In this document: piece by piece, positions 34,378 through 42,916 of the stretch
Layout: every line of letters starts with the position of its first letter
How positions within the stretch are numbered: position 1 is the stretch's first letter
Origin: Dokdonia donghaensis DSW-1
GTDB lineage: Bacteria > Bacteroidota > Bacteroidia > Flavobacteriales > Flavobacteriaceae
Assembly (NCBI RefSeq): GCF_001653755.1
Contig: NZ_CP015125.1
Location: 2,117,501-2,181,500, forward strand
Direction: 5' to 3'
DNA length: 64,000 nucleotides
The notes under the pieces: model-generated
Seen by the model: only the letters and a program-made list of their open reading frames with translations
Databases searched by the model: none
Told to the model about the DNA's origin: nothing
Translations under genes and position numbers: made by a program

Positions 34378-35718
34378 TTATAATATACCTCGTGCTTTAA
34401 TCTCTAGATATTTATTAATCGTATTTACGGTGAGATCATCTGGTTTTGTTAATATGGTTTGTATTCCATATTGTTCTAGACGTGCTACCATTACTTTTTT
34501 ATCATAATCTGCTTTTTGAGCAATGGTCTTATGATAGACATCAGGTAAGGAGGTTGCAGGTTTTGTAATAAGTTGATCTAACTCTGTATTCTGAAAGAAA
34601 ATAACGACGAGAATATGCTTTCGCGAAAGCGCTTTTAAATAAGGTAACTGTCGCTCTAGCGCAGTAATATGTTCAAAGTTAGTATACAATAATAAAAGGC
34701 TGCGCTGTGTGATCTTACGTTTTACTTGATTATATAAACCACCATAGTCACTATCTAAAAACTTAGTGTTTATATTATAAAGTACCTCTAGTATGGTTTG
34801 TAGGTGTGTTTTCTTGCTACTAGCAGGTAAGTGATTTTTCACCTCTTCGGCAAAGGTGAGCATACCTACTTTGTCCTTCTTTTTAAGCGCTATGTTACTA
34901 AAAGCAAGCGTACTATTTATGGCATAGTCTAGTAACGTTAGTCCTTTAAAAGGCATTTTCATCACTCGGCTAGCATCTATTAATGCATAAACGGGTTGTG
35001 ACTTTTCATCTTGAAACTGATTTACCATAAGGCTACCTCTCTTTGCCGTAGCCTTCCAGTTTATAGTACGAGCATCATCACCAGGTACGTAATCTTTAAT
35101 CTGCTCAAACTCCATAGTGTGACCTATACGGCGTATTTTTTTCATACCGTGTAAGGTGAGTCTATTGTCTAGTGCGAGAAAGGCATATTTCTTCATCTGT
35201 ATAAAAGAGGGATACACCTTGACCATCTGGTCTTTCTCAAAGCGGTAACGTCTTCTTACTAATTTAAGTTTTGTGCTAGCATATAAATTAAGATGTCCAA
35301 AAACATACTCTCCACGCTCTGTAGGTCGTAATGTATAAATAAATGAACTAGACTCCCTTGCCGGTATCTCAATATGCTTACTAAAGTCTCGCTTTTGAAA
35401 CTGCACTGGGATCTCATCTATAATATCAAGAGATACGGAAAATGGATATTTATTTTCTAGTGTGACCTTAAGTTCATTAACGTCACTATTAGAAAACTTT
35501 TCTGGAAGCGCACGTGTTGCTTTAATTTTTCCGCTTCCGCGAAAGAGGACTAGAGCATCTATAAATACCAAAAGCAAAAACACCAATAATAAAATGTTTG
35601 TAATTCCAAAAAGGCCGTGAAACCAGTAGGAGAGAAGGTACAACAAAGCTAGTACAGCTAGCCCATAAAATAGGCGCTGGTGTAAAAATAATCCCTTTAT
35701 GAATCTAATAATGGCCAA
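34378..35718 (-). CDS. DUF58 membrane protein
   Basis: 446 aa. Two membrane helices near the start (LFYGLAVLALLYLLSYWF and ITNILLLVFLLLVFIDALVLF) and then a beta domain, followed by the DUF58 hallmark REFEQI-like MEFEQIKDYVPGDDARTINWKATAKRG and a vWA-like region with ALIDASRVM. Operon partner of MoxR, as throughout bacteria. The palindrome is read A-LSRK-H. Stop lies downstream of the six-gene operon; two bases separate it from the moxR gene. Confidence 0.92.
   Translation of the reverse strand: MAIIRFIKGLFLHQRLFYGLAVLALLYLLSYWFHGLFGITNILLLVFLLLVFIDALVLFRGSGKIKATRALPEKFSNSDVNELKVTLENKYPFSVSLDIIDEIPVQFQKRDFSKHIEIPARESSSFIYTLRPTERGEYVFGHLNLYASTKLKLVRRRYRFEKDQMVKVYPSFIQMKKYAFLALDNRLTLHGMKKIRRIGHTMEFEQIKDYVPGDDARTINWKATAKRGSLMVNQFQDEKSQPVYALIDASRVMKMPFKGLTLLDYAINSTLAFSNIALKKKDKVGMLTFAEEVKNHLPASSKKTHLQTILEVLYNINTKFLDSDYGGLYNQVKRKITQRSLLLLYTNFEHITALERQLPYLKALSRKHILVVIFFQNTELDQLITKPATSLPDVYHKTIAQKADYDKKVMVARLEQYGIQTILTKPDDLTVNTINKYLEIKARGIL
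34617..34630. repeat. Dispersed palindrome, copy 15
   Basis: In the DUF58 gene, read LSRK. Confidence 0.95.
35533..35546. repeat. Degraded palindrome copy
   Basis: Two mismatches (GCTTCCGCGAAAGA), in the DUF58 gene. Confidence 0.6.
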
Positions 35719-35720
35719 TA

Positions 35721-36767
35721 CTATCGAGGTATTTCAACAGATTGTACAATCATATCTATCACTTGTTCTGTAGTCATTCCCTCCATCTCACGCTCAGGAG
35801 CCATAATAAGACGATGTCTCATTACTGGTACTACAGCACGTTTTACATCTTCTGGGATAACAAAGTCTCGTCCAGCGATTGCAGCAAATGCTTTTGAAGC
35901 ATTCATTATGGCTAGTGAGGCTCTAGGAGAACCACCTAAGTATAAATGAGGGTGTGTACGTGATTTTACAACAATCTCTGCCACATAGTTAAGAATCTTC
36001 TCTTCTATAATCACCTCTTGTGCTTGTTTTCTAAAGGCAGCAAGTTTTGCAGGATCAAGTACAGATGCAATAGCAGCTTGTGGTGCACCTCCCTTACGGT
36101 CGTGATGACTTTGTAAGATAGCAACCTCTTGCTCAAGGGTAGGGTAGTCTACTTTTATTTTAAATAAGAAACGATCTAGTTGTGCTTCTGGAAGCGCATA
36201 CGTCCCTTCTTGCTCAACAGGGTTTTGTGTTGCTAGTACCATAAACGGTGGATCCATCTTATACTTTGTACCATCTATAGTAACCTGGCGCTCTTCCATC
36301 ACCTCAAATAGGGCTGCTTGCGTTTTTGCAGGAGCACGGTTAATCTCATCTATAAGTACAATATTTGAAAATATAGGCCCTTGCTTAAACTCAAACTCAC
36401 TAGTTTTCATATTAAGTATAGAGGTACCTAGTACATCACTAGGCATAAGATCTGGTGTAAATTGTATACGTCCAAAGGCGGTATCAAGTGTTCTGGCAAA
36501 TAGCTTTGCTGTTACCGTTTTTGCAATACCAGGAACACCTTCTATGAGCACGTGACCATCACTAAGCAATGCCACAATAAGAAGCTCTATAAACTCGTGC
36601 TGACCTATAATAATTTTACCTAGCTCTGCTCGTATTGCCTCTACAGCAGTGCGTAATTCTTCTAGCGGTATACGATTCTCAAAAGCCATACCTTCACTTT
36701 GTGGTACGTTTTCTTGTGGAAGTCCATCTGTAGTGTGCTCAGAATCTTGTGGTGTGATATCGTCCAT
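35721..36767 (-). CDS. MoxR-family AAA+ ATPase
   Basis: 348 aa. Walker A GVPGIAKTV (about residues 76-84), Walker B NIVLIDEINRAPAKTQ, sensor 1 VLATQNPVEQEGTYALPEAQLDRF. Chaperone-like ATPase that matures partner proteins bearing vWA domains, here most likely the DUF58 protein. Start and stop overlap with neighbouring genes by one base. Confidence 0.95.
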   Translation of the reverse strand: MDDITPQDSEHTTDGLPQENVPQSEGMAFENRIPLEELRTAVEAIRAELGKIIIGQHEFIELLIVALLSDGHVLIEGVPGIAKTVTAKLFARTLDTAFGRIQFTPDLMPSDVLGTSILNMKTSEFEFKQGPIFSNIVLIDEINRAPAKTQAALFEVMEERQVTIDGTKYKMDPPFMVLATQNPVEQEGTYALPEAQLDRFLFKIKVDYPTLEQEVAILQSHHDRKGGAPQAAIASVLDPAKLAAFRKQAQEVIIEEKILNYVAEIVVKSRTHPHLYLGGSPRASLAIMNASKAFAAIAGRDFVIPEDVKRAVVPVMRHRLIMAPEREMEGMTTEQVIDMIVQSVEIPR

Positions 36768-37984
36768 TAGTTTTGTTTTTTAAATGCTTCAATACGTTTA
36801 TTAAGTTCTAAAAGTTCCTCTTGAGTAAGTGCTTGTCTAGAACGTAAGGATACTATGTAATTAATGAGTAATCTCGTTTCTTCAAGAGTATTATCACTCT
36901 TAAGCGCCAGTTTTTTTATAAACTCATCGTTTATAAAATTGGTATCTAGATTATAGGTACCTCGTACAAATTCTAGAAAGTGATTAATTTGATGAATGGC
37001 TATGCTCTTATGGTCTTTTTTGTCAAAGTACATACCAGCAATAGTTTTTGTAAAAGTAAGCGTCTGGTTAGGCAGTGGTTTTACAATAGGTATTGCACGT
37101 TGCTTGCGTCTTCCCTCAAAGATTACCCAGAGCACCGTACCTATAAGTAGAATGTAGTATGCCCACTTCAAATATCTATTTTTTAAGAAAATGTATAACG
37201 GACTCGAGTAAACGGTCTTACCATTTTTATGATGATTGTCCCATAAAAGATCTTTGTCTTGATCTAAGTATGAAAGTACGTTTTGAGTGTATTTATAATT
37301 GTTTTCTCTTAAAACAAAATAATTTGTAAATACTTCTGGCATTAAATGTATGAGAATCTCTCCATCGCCAAAGGACTGCTTGACAAAATTTACTCGAGGC
37401 TCCTCCATATGCAGTGTGTCTTTATCTACCATAAGGCTAAACTCTCCTAAGGCTACTGTAGCGAGTGTATCTACTTGGTCAAAATAACCTGCTGTAGTTT
37501 CTCTATCTAGGTAAAACGGTCGCTCGCGATGTAGTGCAGGGTTAACTAAGTTTACGAGAGGCTTACGTTCTAGATTATCCAGATCATAAAATAAATCTGT
37601 ACTCAAATTAAGTGTATCTAGTATAGTCTCGCCTATACCTCTTGAGGCTATAAATAGCGTATTACCTTTACTTACCCACGAGAGTAGTTTTTTTGACTCG
37701 GCTTCGTCAAAGAGTATGTATTGATTTATAAATAAATAGGTGCCAGAGACCGTCGTACTATCATCAAGAAACTCATAAGGTGGTTGTCTCACCTCCTTAA
37801 AATTATCTTGGGTTCGGCTGTTTGAGAGCAGGTCGTGCACTACGTATGTACCGTAAGGTATTTTATCTGTTTTAGAATAACTCTGAAACCAGTTTACTTC
37901 ATCTTTCTCCCCAGACTCCATATAAATCACCAGAGCAAGAGCAAGGAGTAGCACACCGGCTAAGACCTTATATTTATTACTCAT
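36767..37984 (-). CDS. DUF4350-type membrane protein
   Basis: 405 aa. N-terminal membrane helix (VLAGVLLLALALVIYM), an extracytoplasmic domain (PYGTYVVHDLLSN...LFINQYILFDEAESKKLLSWVSKGNTLFIASRG), a second helix (WAYYILLIGTVLWVIFEG) and a cytoplasmic helical tail. The order and neighbours match the MoxR/DUF58 cluster of Flavobacteria. Function unknown; envelope integrity or stress is suggested by context only. Confidence 0.85.
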   Translation of the reverse strand: MSNKYKVLAGVLLLALALVIYMESGEKDEVNWFQSYSKTDKIPYGTYVVHDLLSNSRTQDNFKEVRQPPYEFLDDSTTVSGTYLFINQYILFDEAESKKLLSWVSKGNTLFIASRGIGETILDTLNLSTDLFYDLDNLERKPLVNLVNPALHRERPFYLDRETTAGYFDQVDTLATVALGEFSLMVDKDTLHMEEPRVNFVKQSFGDGEILIHLMPEVFTNYFVLRENNYKYTQNVLSYLDQDKDLLWDNHHKNGKTVYSSPLYIFLKNRYLKWAYYILLIGTVLWVIFEGRRKQRAIPIVKPLPNQTLTFTKTIAGMYFDKKDHKSIAIHQINHFLEFVRGTYNLDTNFINDEFIKKLALKSDNTLEETRLLINYIVSLRSRQALTQEELLELNKRIEAFKKQN

Positions 37985-38787
37985 AACTGATTTTTTATAG
38001 ATTTAAAATGGGTTTCCGCTTTCGCGAAAGCGGTCTTATCGACCTCAAAATTACCGTACCAGATATAATCGTAAATAGCTGTTACTTTTCTAAAATCACC
38101 CTGAAGCTGCGTGTTTTGAATCTCAAAGATATAGTCGTGATTAGTCTTTTGAACCTGCCAGTCTATAAGGTCTTTTGTACTCAATTGCTGAAGGATAAAT
38201 AAGTAATAAAACCGTACGGCGAGTCTGTAATTACCGTCTTTTATGGCTTCGTCTATAAGGTCAGTTAGGTCTTGGCGCTGTATGAGTTCTTCATCATCTG
38301 AGATTAAGGCTTCGGGAGCTTTTACATTTTCCATTAATAGTGAGCCACTATCTATCTTCATAAATATATAGACAAATAAGGCTAGAAGTCCTGCCATAAG
38401 TAGGTAGGGAAGTAGCTCTACCACAAACCTCCATACTCCAGATGCTTCATCACCGCCAGTAAGCCATCTTATAAAGCTGCTATAAATATCATTGAGTTTT
38501 TGTTTAAAGCGAGTCCACCAGGTATCTTCTGGAATCGCTTCTTTGTAATTAAACTCATCGTCGTTTTGATAGTCTCTTACTGTAGCTTTATCTATGGTAA
38601 AGGGTGTGACTTTTTCTTCATCATAGATTAAGACGCCTCTAGGGTCATTATAAACTTGTTCTGGTCTATTTATTTCTTCTATAGCTATTTCTTCGGCGGT
38701 TGTCTCATCGTCATTTTGTTGTACGATGGTTGCTTTCGCGCAAAGCGAAATAAGGAAAAATGTAATAAGAAAGAGCTTTCTATGCAT
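37981..38787 (-). CDS. DUF4129-type membrane protein
   Basis: 268 aa, signal-like start (MHRKLFLITFFLISLCAKA), an acidic loop, one central membrane helix (LLPYLLMAGLLALFVYIFM), and a helical domain with RLAVRFYYLFILQQL. The last 20 residues hold a palindrome copy read KT-AFAKA-E. Overlaps the DUF4350 gene by 4 bases, and the next gene by 8. Confidence 0.85.
   Translation of the reverse strand: MHRKLFLITFFLISLCAKATIVQQNDDETTAEEIAIEEINRPEQVYNDPRGVLIYDEEKVTPFTIDKATVRDYQNDDEFNYKEAIPEDTWWTRFKQKLNDIYSSFIRWLTGGDEASGVWRFVVELLPYLLMAGLLALFVYIFMKIDSGSLLMENVKAPEALISDDEELIQRQDLTDLIDEAIKDGNYRLAVRFYYLFILQQLSTKDLIDWQVQKTNHDYIFEIQNTQLQGDFRKVTAIYDYIWYGNFEVDKTAFAKAETHFKSIKNQL
38017..38032. repeat. Dispersed palindrome, copy 16
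   Basis: In the 3' end of the DUF4129 gene, read AFAKA. Confidence 0.95.
38732..38746. repeat. Degraded palindrome copy
   Basis: One inserted base (GCTTTCGCGCAAAGC), in the DUF4129 signal peptide. Confidence 0.65.
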
Positions 38788-39721
38788 TAGTGCGACCTAT
38801 ACTGTCTATTTGATCTAAGCTTCCAGACTGGTCTTTGCGCTCATTAAGATTAAAGTAGATAAGATTTATTGCAATAGCAAGTATTACGTATAATATATAG
38901 TTCATAGAAGAGGCAAGTGTTTGAAGCACTATAGAAACGGTATCATATAGAGATGCAGGGTCGTTAAGAGAACCAGCACTTGCGGCTGTAAATGTTTTTA
39001 TCATAAGGTAGATAACCGCAGGTATTTGAAATACAAACCCTATAATACCGATTAAAAATGCAATGATGAGTACGGTAAAAAAGGTAATCCACCACTCATC
39101 TTTTACAAGTCTCCAGCTTTCTTTTAATGAGGCTACAACGGTAAGGTCTTTATTTACCATTGATGGAAAAATAACCATAAGCTTTGTGTAAATATATAAC
39201 AGTGGGAAAAACAAGAGTAATAATAAGATAACGCCCATTGCATTAGATCCAGAGGCAATTAAAAAACCTCCCAGCGCAGCGGGAATAAGTGCAACTCCAA
39301 GTACGATAAGGAGATTTACAAAGCCTAGAGCAAGAAAGTTTCCGGTTTTCTTTTTTATAGTCTCTACGATTGCATCTGTCTCGGGTGCCTCACCACTTGC
39401 GACATATGCTTTTATATATTCAGAAGTACTGCCATATAACATCGAGTTGTATATAATGCCAGCTATAGCAAGACCACAACCGGCTAGTACAAAACCTATT
39501 ATATCGCTCTCAGTACTTAGTGCCGCAATTAAGTTTGCCCCAGAAGACTCGTTTGTATAAAAACCTATTGCAACGATGAGTAGAATAAATGGGATGATAC
39601 AAGTGCGTACAAGTACTTTAAAAAGTGGTTTTGCATTAGTCCTTAAAAATTTAAAGGTGTCACTTATAACATCACCTAGTTCACGTTTTTTTCTAAACTC
39701 AACGTATTTTTTAATACTCAT
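38780..39721 (-). CDS. Multi-helix membrane protein of the MoxR cluster
   Basis: 313 aa, six to seven helices (for example IPFILLIVAIGFYTN, IIGFVLAGCGLAIAGIIYNSML, WWITFFTVLIIAFLIGIIGFV). It resembles the glycerophosphoryl-diester-phosphodiesterase membrane-domain type of protein. No catalytic motif is seen. Eleven bases from the SpoIIM gene and overlapping DUF4129, so part of the operon. Confidence 0.78.
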   Translation of the reverse strand: MSIKKYVEFRKKRELGDVISDTFKFLRTNAKPLFKVLVRTCIIPFILLIVAIGFYTNESSGANLIAALSTESDIIGFVLAGCGLAIAGIIYNSMLYGSTSEYIKAYVASGEAPETDAIVETIKKKTGNFLALGFVNLLIVLGVALIPAALGGFLIASGSNAMGVILLLLLFFPLLYIYTKLMVIFPSMVNKDLTVVASLKESWRLVKDEWWITFFTVLIIAFLIGIIGFVFQIPAVIYLMIKTFTAASAGSLNDPASLYDTVSIVLQTLASSMNYILYVILAIAINLIYFNLNERKDQSGSLDQIDSIGRTNA

Positions 39722-39732
39722 TCTTATAATTT

Positions 39733-40716
39733 TTATAATGTGGGAAGCGCAGCTAGACGAGCTTTCTCTTCTTTATGTTTTTTTATAGGGTAATAGACGT
39801 AATAGAATATGATAAAGGCAAGTGAGCAACTTATAATCGTAATCGCTAGCCAGTCTGGCATCTCTGTGTGGCGCGTTACAAACCCTTCTAGAAAACCTGC
39901 AATAACAAAAAGTGGTATTGTGCTCACTACAATCTTAAGCCCGTTTTTCATTCCTCTCTTAAAAGATTCTAGGCGTGTATAGGTTTTAGGAAAGAGGATA
40001 GAGTTACCTAGTACCATACCTGCACATCCCGCAATTATAATAACAGAAATCTCTATAGTACCGTGAATCCATATAGTACGAACAGACTCCCAGCCTACAC
40101 CTTGCTCAAAAAAGAAGTACTGAAAACTACCCAGCATTACGGCATTGCGCATTATTATATACAGTGAACCTACCGTAAAGAATATTCCATAGATAAAAGC
40201 AAATAGGGCTACCTTGATATTGTTTATGGTAATACCTAAAAACATATTTATTTCTCCCTGCTTCTTATAAACGCCCATAGGGTCGCCTTTTTCTATATTA
40301 TCTAGGGTCATATTAACATAGCCATCACCCATAATACTTCTTACAAAGGCACCATCACTGGCAGCGCTATAAGCACCTATAATGCTAAATAATAGAAAGA
40401 CCAAGAAGGCAATAAGCAATTGTCGCTGGTATTGATACATTACCAGCGGAAACTCTTCTGTAAAGAAGGTGATGAAGCGCTTACTAGACTCACGCTTTGT
40501 TTTATAAATAATCTGGTGTGATTGTGAAGCAAGGTGATTGAGATACTCTAAGGTCTTACTATGAGGGTAAAACGTTTGTGCATAACTTAAGTGGTCTGTA
40601 ACTTCCATATACAGGCTAGATAGCTCATCTGGGTGAATCTGGTCTTTGTTTACCAGAACACTTTCAAATGTTAACCATTTATCCTTATTTTGCTTAACAA
40701 AAGCAGCTTCACGCAT
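39733..40716 (-). CDS. SpoIIM-family membrane protein
   Basis: 327 aa with start ATG 40716; a GTG two codons earlier is also possible. Soluble helical N-terminal half, then six helices with NNIKVALFAFIYGIFFTVGSLYIIMRNAVMLG and WIHGTIEISVIIIAGCAGM, which is the SpoIIM/DUF95 core. Despite the name no sporulation is implied. First gene of the six-gene operon, divergent from RDD at only about 35 bases. Confidence 0.9.
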   Translation of the reverse strand: MREAAFVKQNKDKWLTFESVLVNKDQIHPDELSSLYMEVTDHLSYAQTFYPHSKTLEYLNHLASQSHQIIYKTKRESSKRFITFFTEEFPLVMYQYQRQLLIAFLVFLLFSIIGAYSAASDGAFVRSIMGDGYVNMTLDNIEKGDPMGVYKKQGEINMFLGITINNIKVALFAFIYGIFFTVGSLYIIMRNAVMLGSFQYFFFEQGVGWESVRTIWIHGTIEISVIIIAGCAGMVLGNSILFPKTYTRLESFKRGMKNGLKIVVSTIPLFVIAGFLEGFVTRHTEMPDWLAITIISCSLAFIIFYYVYYPIKKHKEEKARLAALPTL

Positions 40717-40751
40717 ATACACTTAATTATACAGGTAAAGAAAAAGAATAT

Positions 40752-41474
40752 ATGGATAACTTTCAAATAGAAACTGCTCAAAATGTGAGCATTTATCAGA
40801 ATGTTGCAAGCATAGGAGATCGTATACTAGCATACATTGTCGATTTGCTTATAATTATTGCTTACTGGGTTGTTTCCATTTTTATCATAGCTCAGTTTGG
40901 GTTAGACTCTCAAGCAATGGGTGATATCTGGGCATACTACCTTGTATTAGGGCTACCTATATTTTTATACTACATACTTTTTGAGACCTTCTGGGATGGT
41001 AAAACACCGGGTAAAGCTGTGATGAAAATAAGAGTAGTAAAACTAGACGGCTCAAAACCAGGTTTTGGGAGTTACTTTGTAAGATGGCTTATGCGCATTA
41101 TAGATATAGCTGGCTCTTCTGGAGGGATTGCTGTAGTAAGTATTCTTATGAGTGATAAGGGGCAAAGACTAGGTGATATGGCAGCAGGTACAACAGTCAT
41201 TACAGAAAAGAAGCGAGCACGTCTATCAGACAGTCTTATTGTAGACATACCAGAAAACTATATACCTACTTATCCTCAGGTTACCGTTTTTAATGATAAG
41301 GACGTACAACTTATTAAAACGCTCTTTAAAGATGCTAAGCGTAATGGAAATCACAACGTGATCATAAAACTAGCAGACAGACTTAAAGAAAAAATGGATG
41401 TCACTCCAGAAGAGACTAATGTAGCTTTTGTAGAGCGTGTGCTTGCAGACTATAATTATTACACACAGCAGTAA
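40752..41474 (+). CDS. RDD family membrane protein
   Basis: 240 aa, the RDD core in residues about 15-160: SIGDRILAYIVDLLIIIAYW (R and D of helix 1), FWDGKTPGKAVMKIRVV, then RWLMRIIDIAGS and GQRLGDMAAGTTV. A cytoplasmic helical tail follows (about 165-240). Commonly clustered with SpoIIM/MoxR genes, as here. Its start codon is next to the TRIC gene by one base at the 3' end. Confidence 0.92.
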   Translation: MDNFQIETAQNVSIYQNVASIGDRILAYIVDLLIIIAYWVVSIFIIAQFGLDSQAMGDIWAYYLVLGLPIFLYYILFETFWDGKTPGKAVMKIRVVKLDGSKPGFGSYFVRWLMRIIDIAGSSGGIAVVSILMSDKGQRLGDMAAGTTVITEKKRARLSDSLIVDIPENYIPTYPQVTVFNDKDVQLIKTLFKDAKRNGNHNVIIKLADRLKEKMDVTPEETNVAFVERVLADYNYYTQQ

Positions 41475-42095
41475 ATGGAGATTACCACCATTATAGACAT
41501 ACTAGGTACGGTCTCGTTTGCCATATCTGGAGCACTTACCGCTATGCGTAAAAAGCTTGACGTCTTTGGGATATTAATTATCGCACTGGTTACCTCTGTA
41601 GGTGGAGGTACACTGAGAGATATACTCATAGGGAAGACGCCTGTAAGCTGGATGCTTAATATGACTTTTGTTTATGTGATTTTTGGAGCAACACTAGTAG
41701 CAATTATTTTTAGAAGCTATTTAAAATACGTGAGGAGATCTCTATTCTTGTTTGACACTATAGGTATTGCCTTGTATACCATTGCTGGAGTTCAGATTGC
41801 TACGGCAGCAGATTTACACCCTGTAGTTTGTGTGGTGCTTGGTACAATCTCGGCGTGTTTTGGAGGTGTGCTTAGAGATATACTCTGTAATGAGATCCCT
41901 ATAATATTTCATAAAGAAATATATGCCACGGTGTGTATACTAGGAGGAAGCGTATATCTAGCCTCTTCCACAGCTGGCCTGCCGCAATCTATAGCAATGC
42001 TCGTTGCAGGTTGTATTATCATTATTGTAAGAACGCTGGCAGTAGTAAAGGAGTGGAGCTTACCTAGTGTATATAAAAAAGATTATTCTAAATAA
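41475..42095 (+). CDS. TRIC-type cation channel (UPF0126)
   Basis: 206 aa, seven helices in two repeats with the twin signature SVGGGTLRDILIGKTPVSW and ACFGGVLRDILCNEIPIIF. Trimeric intracellular cation channel-like family, likely K+ permeable. Directly adjacent to RDD (stop and start are neighbouring), so co-translated. Confidence 0.92.
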   Translation: MEITTIIDILGTVSFAISGALTAMRKKLDVFGILIIALVTSVGGGTLRDILIGKTPVSWMLNMTFVYVIFGATLVAIIFRSYLKYVRRSLFLFDTIGIALYTIAGVQIATAADLHPVVCVVLGTISACFGGVLRDILCNEIPIIFHKEIYATVCILGGSVYLASSTAGLPQSIAMLVAGCIIIIVRTLAVVKEWSLPSVYKKDYSK

Positions 42096-42099
42096 ACAA

Positions 42100-42125
42100 A
42101 AGGTCTCTGCGTGAGCAGAGACCTT
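42100..42125 (+). terminator. Hairpin after the TRIC gene
   Basis: AAGGTCTCTGC-GTGA-GCAGAGACCTT is a perfect 11-bp stem with a GNRA-type loop, just after the TRIC stop. It has little T run, so it may act as an RNA stabiliser as well as a terminator. Confidence 0.65.
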
Positions 42126-42322
42126 AAGAAACCTAATAGACTCTTAGAAAATAGGTTTAAAATATTATAAAGGCTAATTCAAATAATTTAAAATCCTGAT
42201 TTGAGTATTCAGTTGAGACTATTACTTATATATAAGACGTAAAAAAGTGCTCAATGTTTCATTTACATAGGGCAATTAACAATTATTTAACCGTAGTATC
42301 AGTAGATTAGGTCGTAAACAAC
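42126..42322. other. AT-rich gene-free stretch of about 200 bases
   Basis: No gene of usual size is found between the two hairpins. It contains a possible 18-codon frame, MFHLHRAINNYLTVVSVD (42254-42310), without a good ribosome site. Because an intrinsic terminator follows, a small RNA or leader is possible. Confidence 0.4.
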
Positions 42323-42356
42323 AAAATCCCGAGACTCGATATCTCGGGATTTTTTG
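42323..42356 (+). terminator. Orphan intrinsic terminator
   Basis: AAATCCCGAGA-CTCGATA-TCTCGGGATTT with T5 at its end. No annotated gene ends in front of it, so it suggests an unannotated transcript from the AT-rich stretch. Confidence 0.8.
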
Positions 42357-42487
42357 TTAGGTAGCATCTAAAATTAACACTAACCATCAAAACGAATTAA
42401 AAACGTACCTAACAAGTAAGTTAACTTATAATAGAGACGTTTAAAATAGCGGTCTGTTACACCGTAATAATTTTTTAACTTTACCTT

Positions 42488-42871
42488 ATGTTAAAAACCA
42501 CAATGGTTATCGGGGCATCCTTAAAACCTCAACGATATTCACATAGAGCAATCATCCGCCTTAATGCGCAAAATCATCCCGTGATTGCTGTAGGATTAAG
42601 AGGAGGAAAGGTAGGTGATATAGGTATCATCACTTTTGACCAAGCCATAGAGACCGTAGATGAGCTTAAAAAAGATTTAGATACCATCACACTTTACCTT
42701 AATCCGCAGCGGCAAGAGGCTTATTATGACTTCATAATTAATTTGTCTCCTAAGCGTGTCATCTTTAACCCAGGAACAGAAAATCCCGTATTTTATAAAA
42801 AGTTACAAGAGCACAATATCGAAGTTGATGTTGCTTGTACGCTAGTTTTACTGGGAACAAATCAGTATTAA
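42488..42871 (+). CDS. CoA-binding domain protein
   Basis: 127 aa Rossmann-like CoA_binding_2 domain: TMVIGASLKPQRYSHRAI (nucleotide loop), HPVIAVGLRGGKVGD, TLYLNPQRQEAYYDFI and FNPGTENPVFY. Small single-domain members are of unknown function. Own promoter likely in the 130 bases upstream. A dispersed palindrome follows 22 bases after the stop. Confidence 0.88.
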   Translation: MLKTTMVIGASLKPQRYSHRAIIRLNAQNHPVIAVGLRGGKVGDIGIITFDQAIETVDELKKDLDTITLYLNPQRQEAYYDFIINLSPKRVIFNPGTENPVFYKKLQEHNIEVDVACTLVLLGTNQY

Positions 42872-42893
42872 AATGTTCTAGATTTTATAAGTA

Positions 42894-42909
42894 CGCTTTC
42901 GCGAAAGCG
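42894..42909. repeat. Dispersed palindrome, copy 17
   Basis: 20-bp form, between the convergent CoA-binding and symporter genes. Confidence 0.95.
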
Positions 42910-42916
42910 TAATAAA

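Noticed and set aside
42100..42356. Riboswitch upstream of the CoA-binding gene
   Set aside because: No known aptamer motif can be recognised, and the terminator is more than 130 bases ahead of the start codon with room for an independent promoter.
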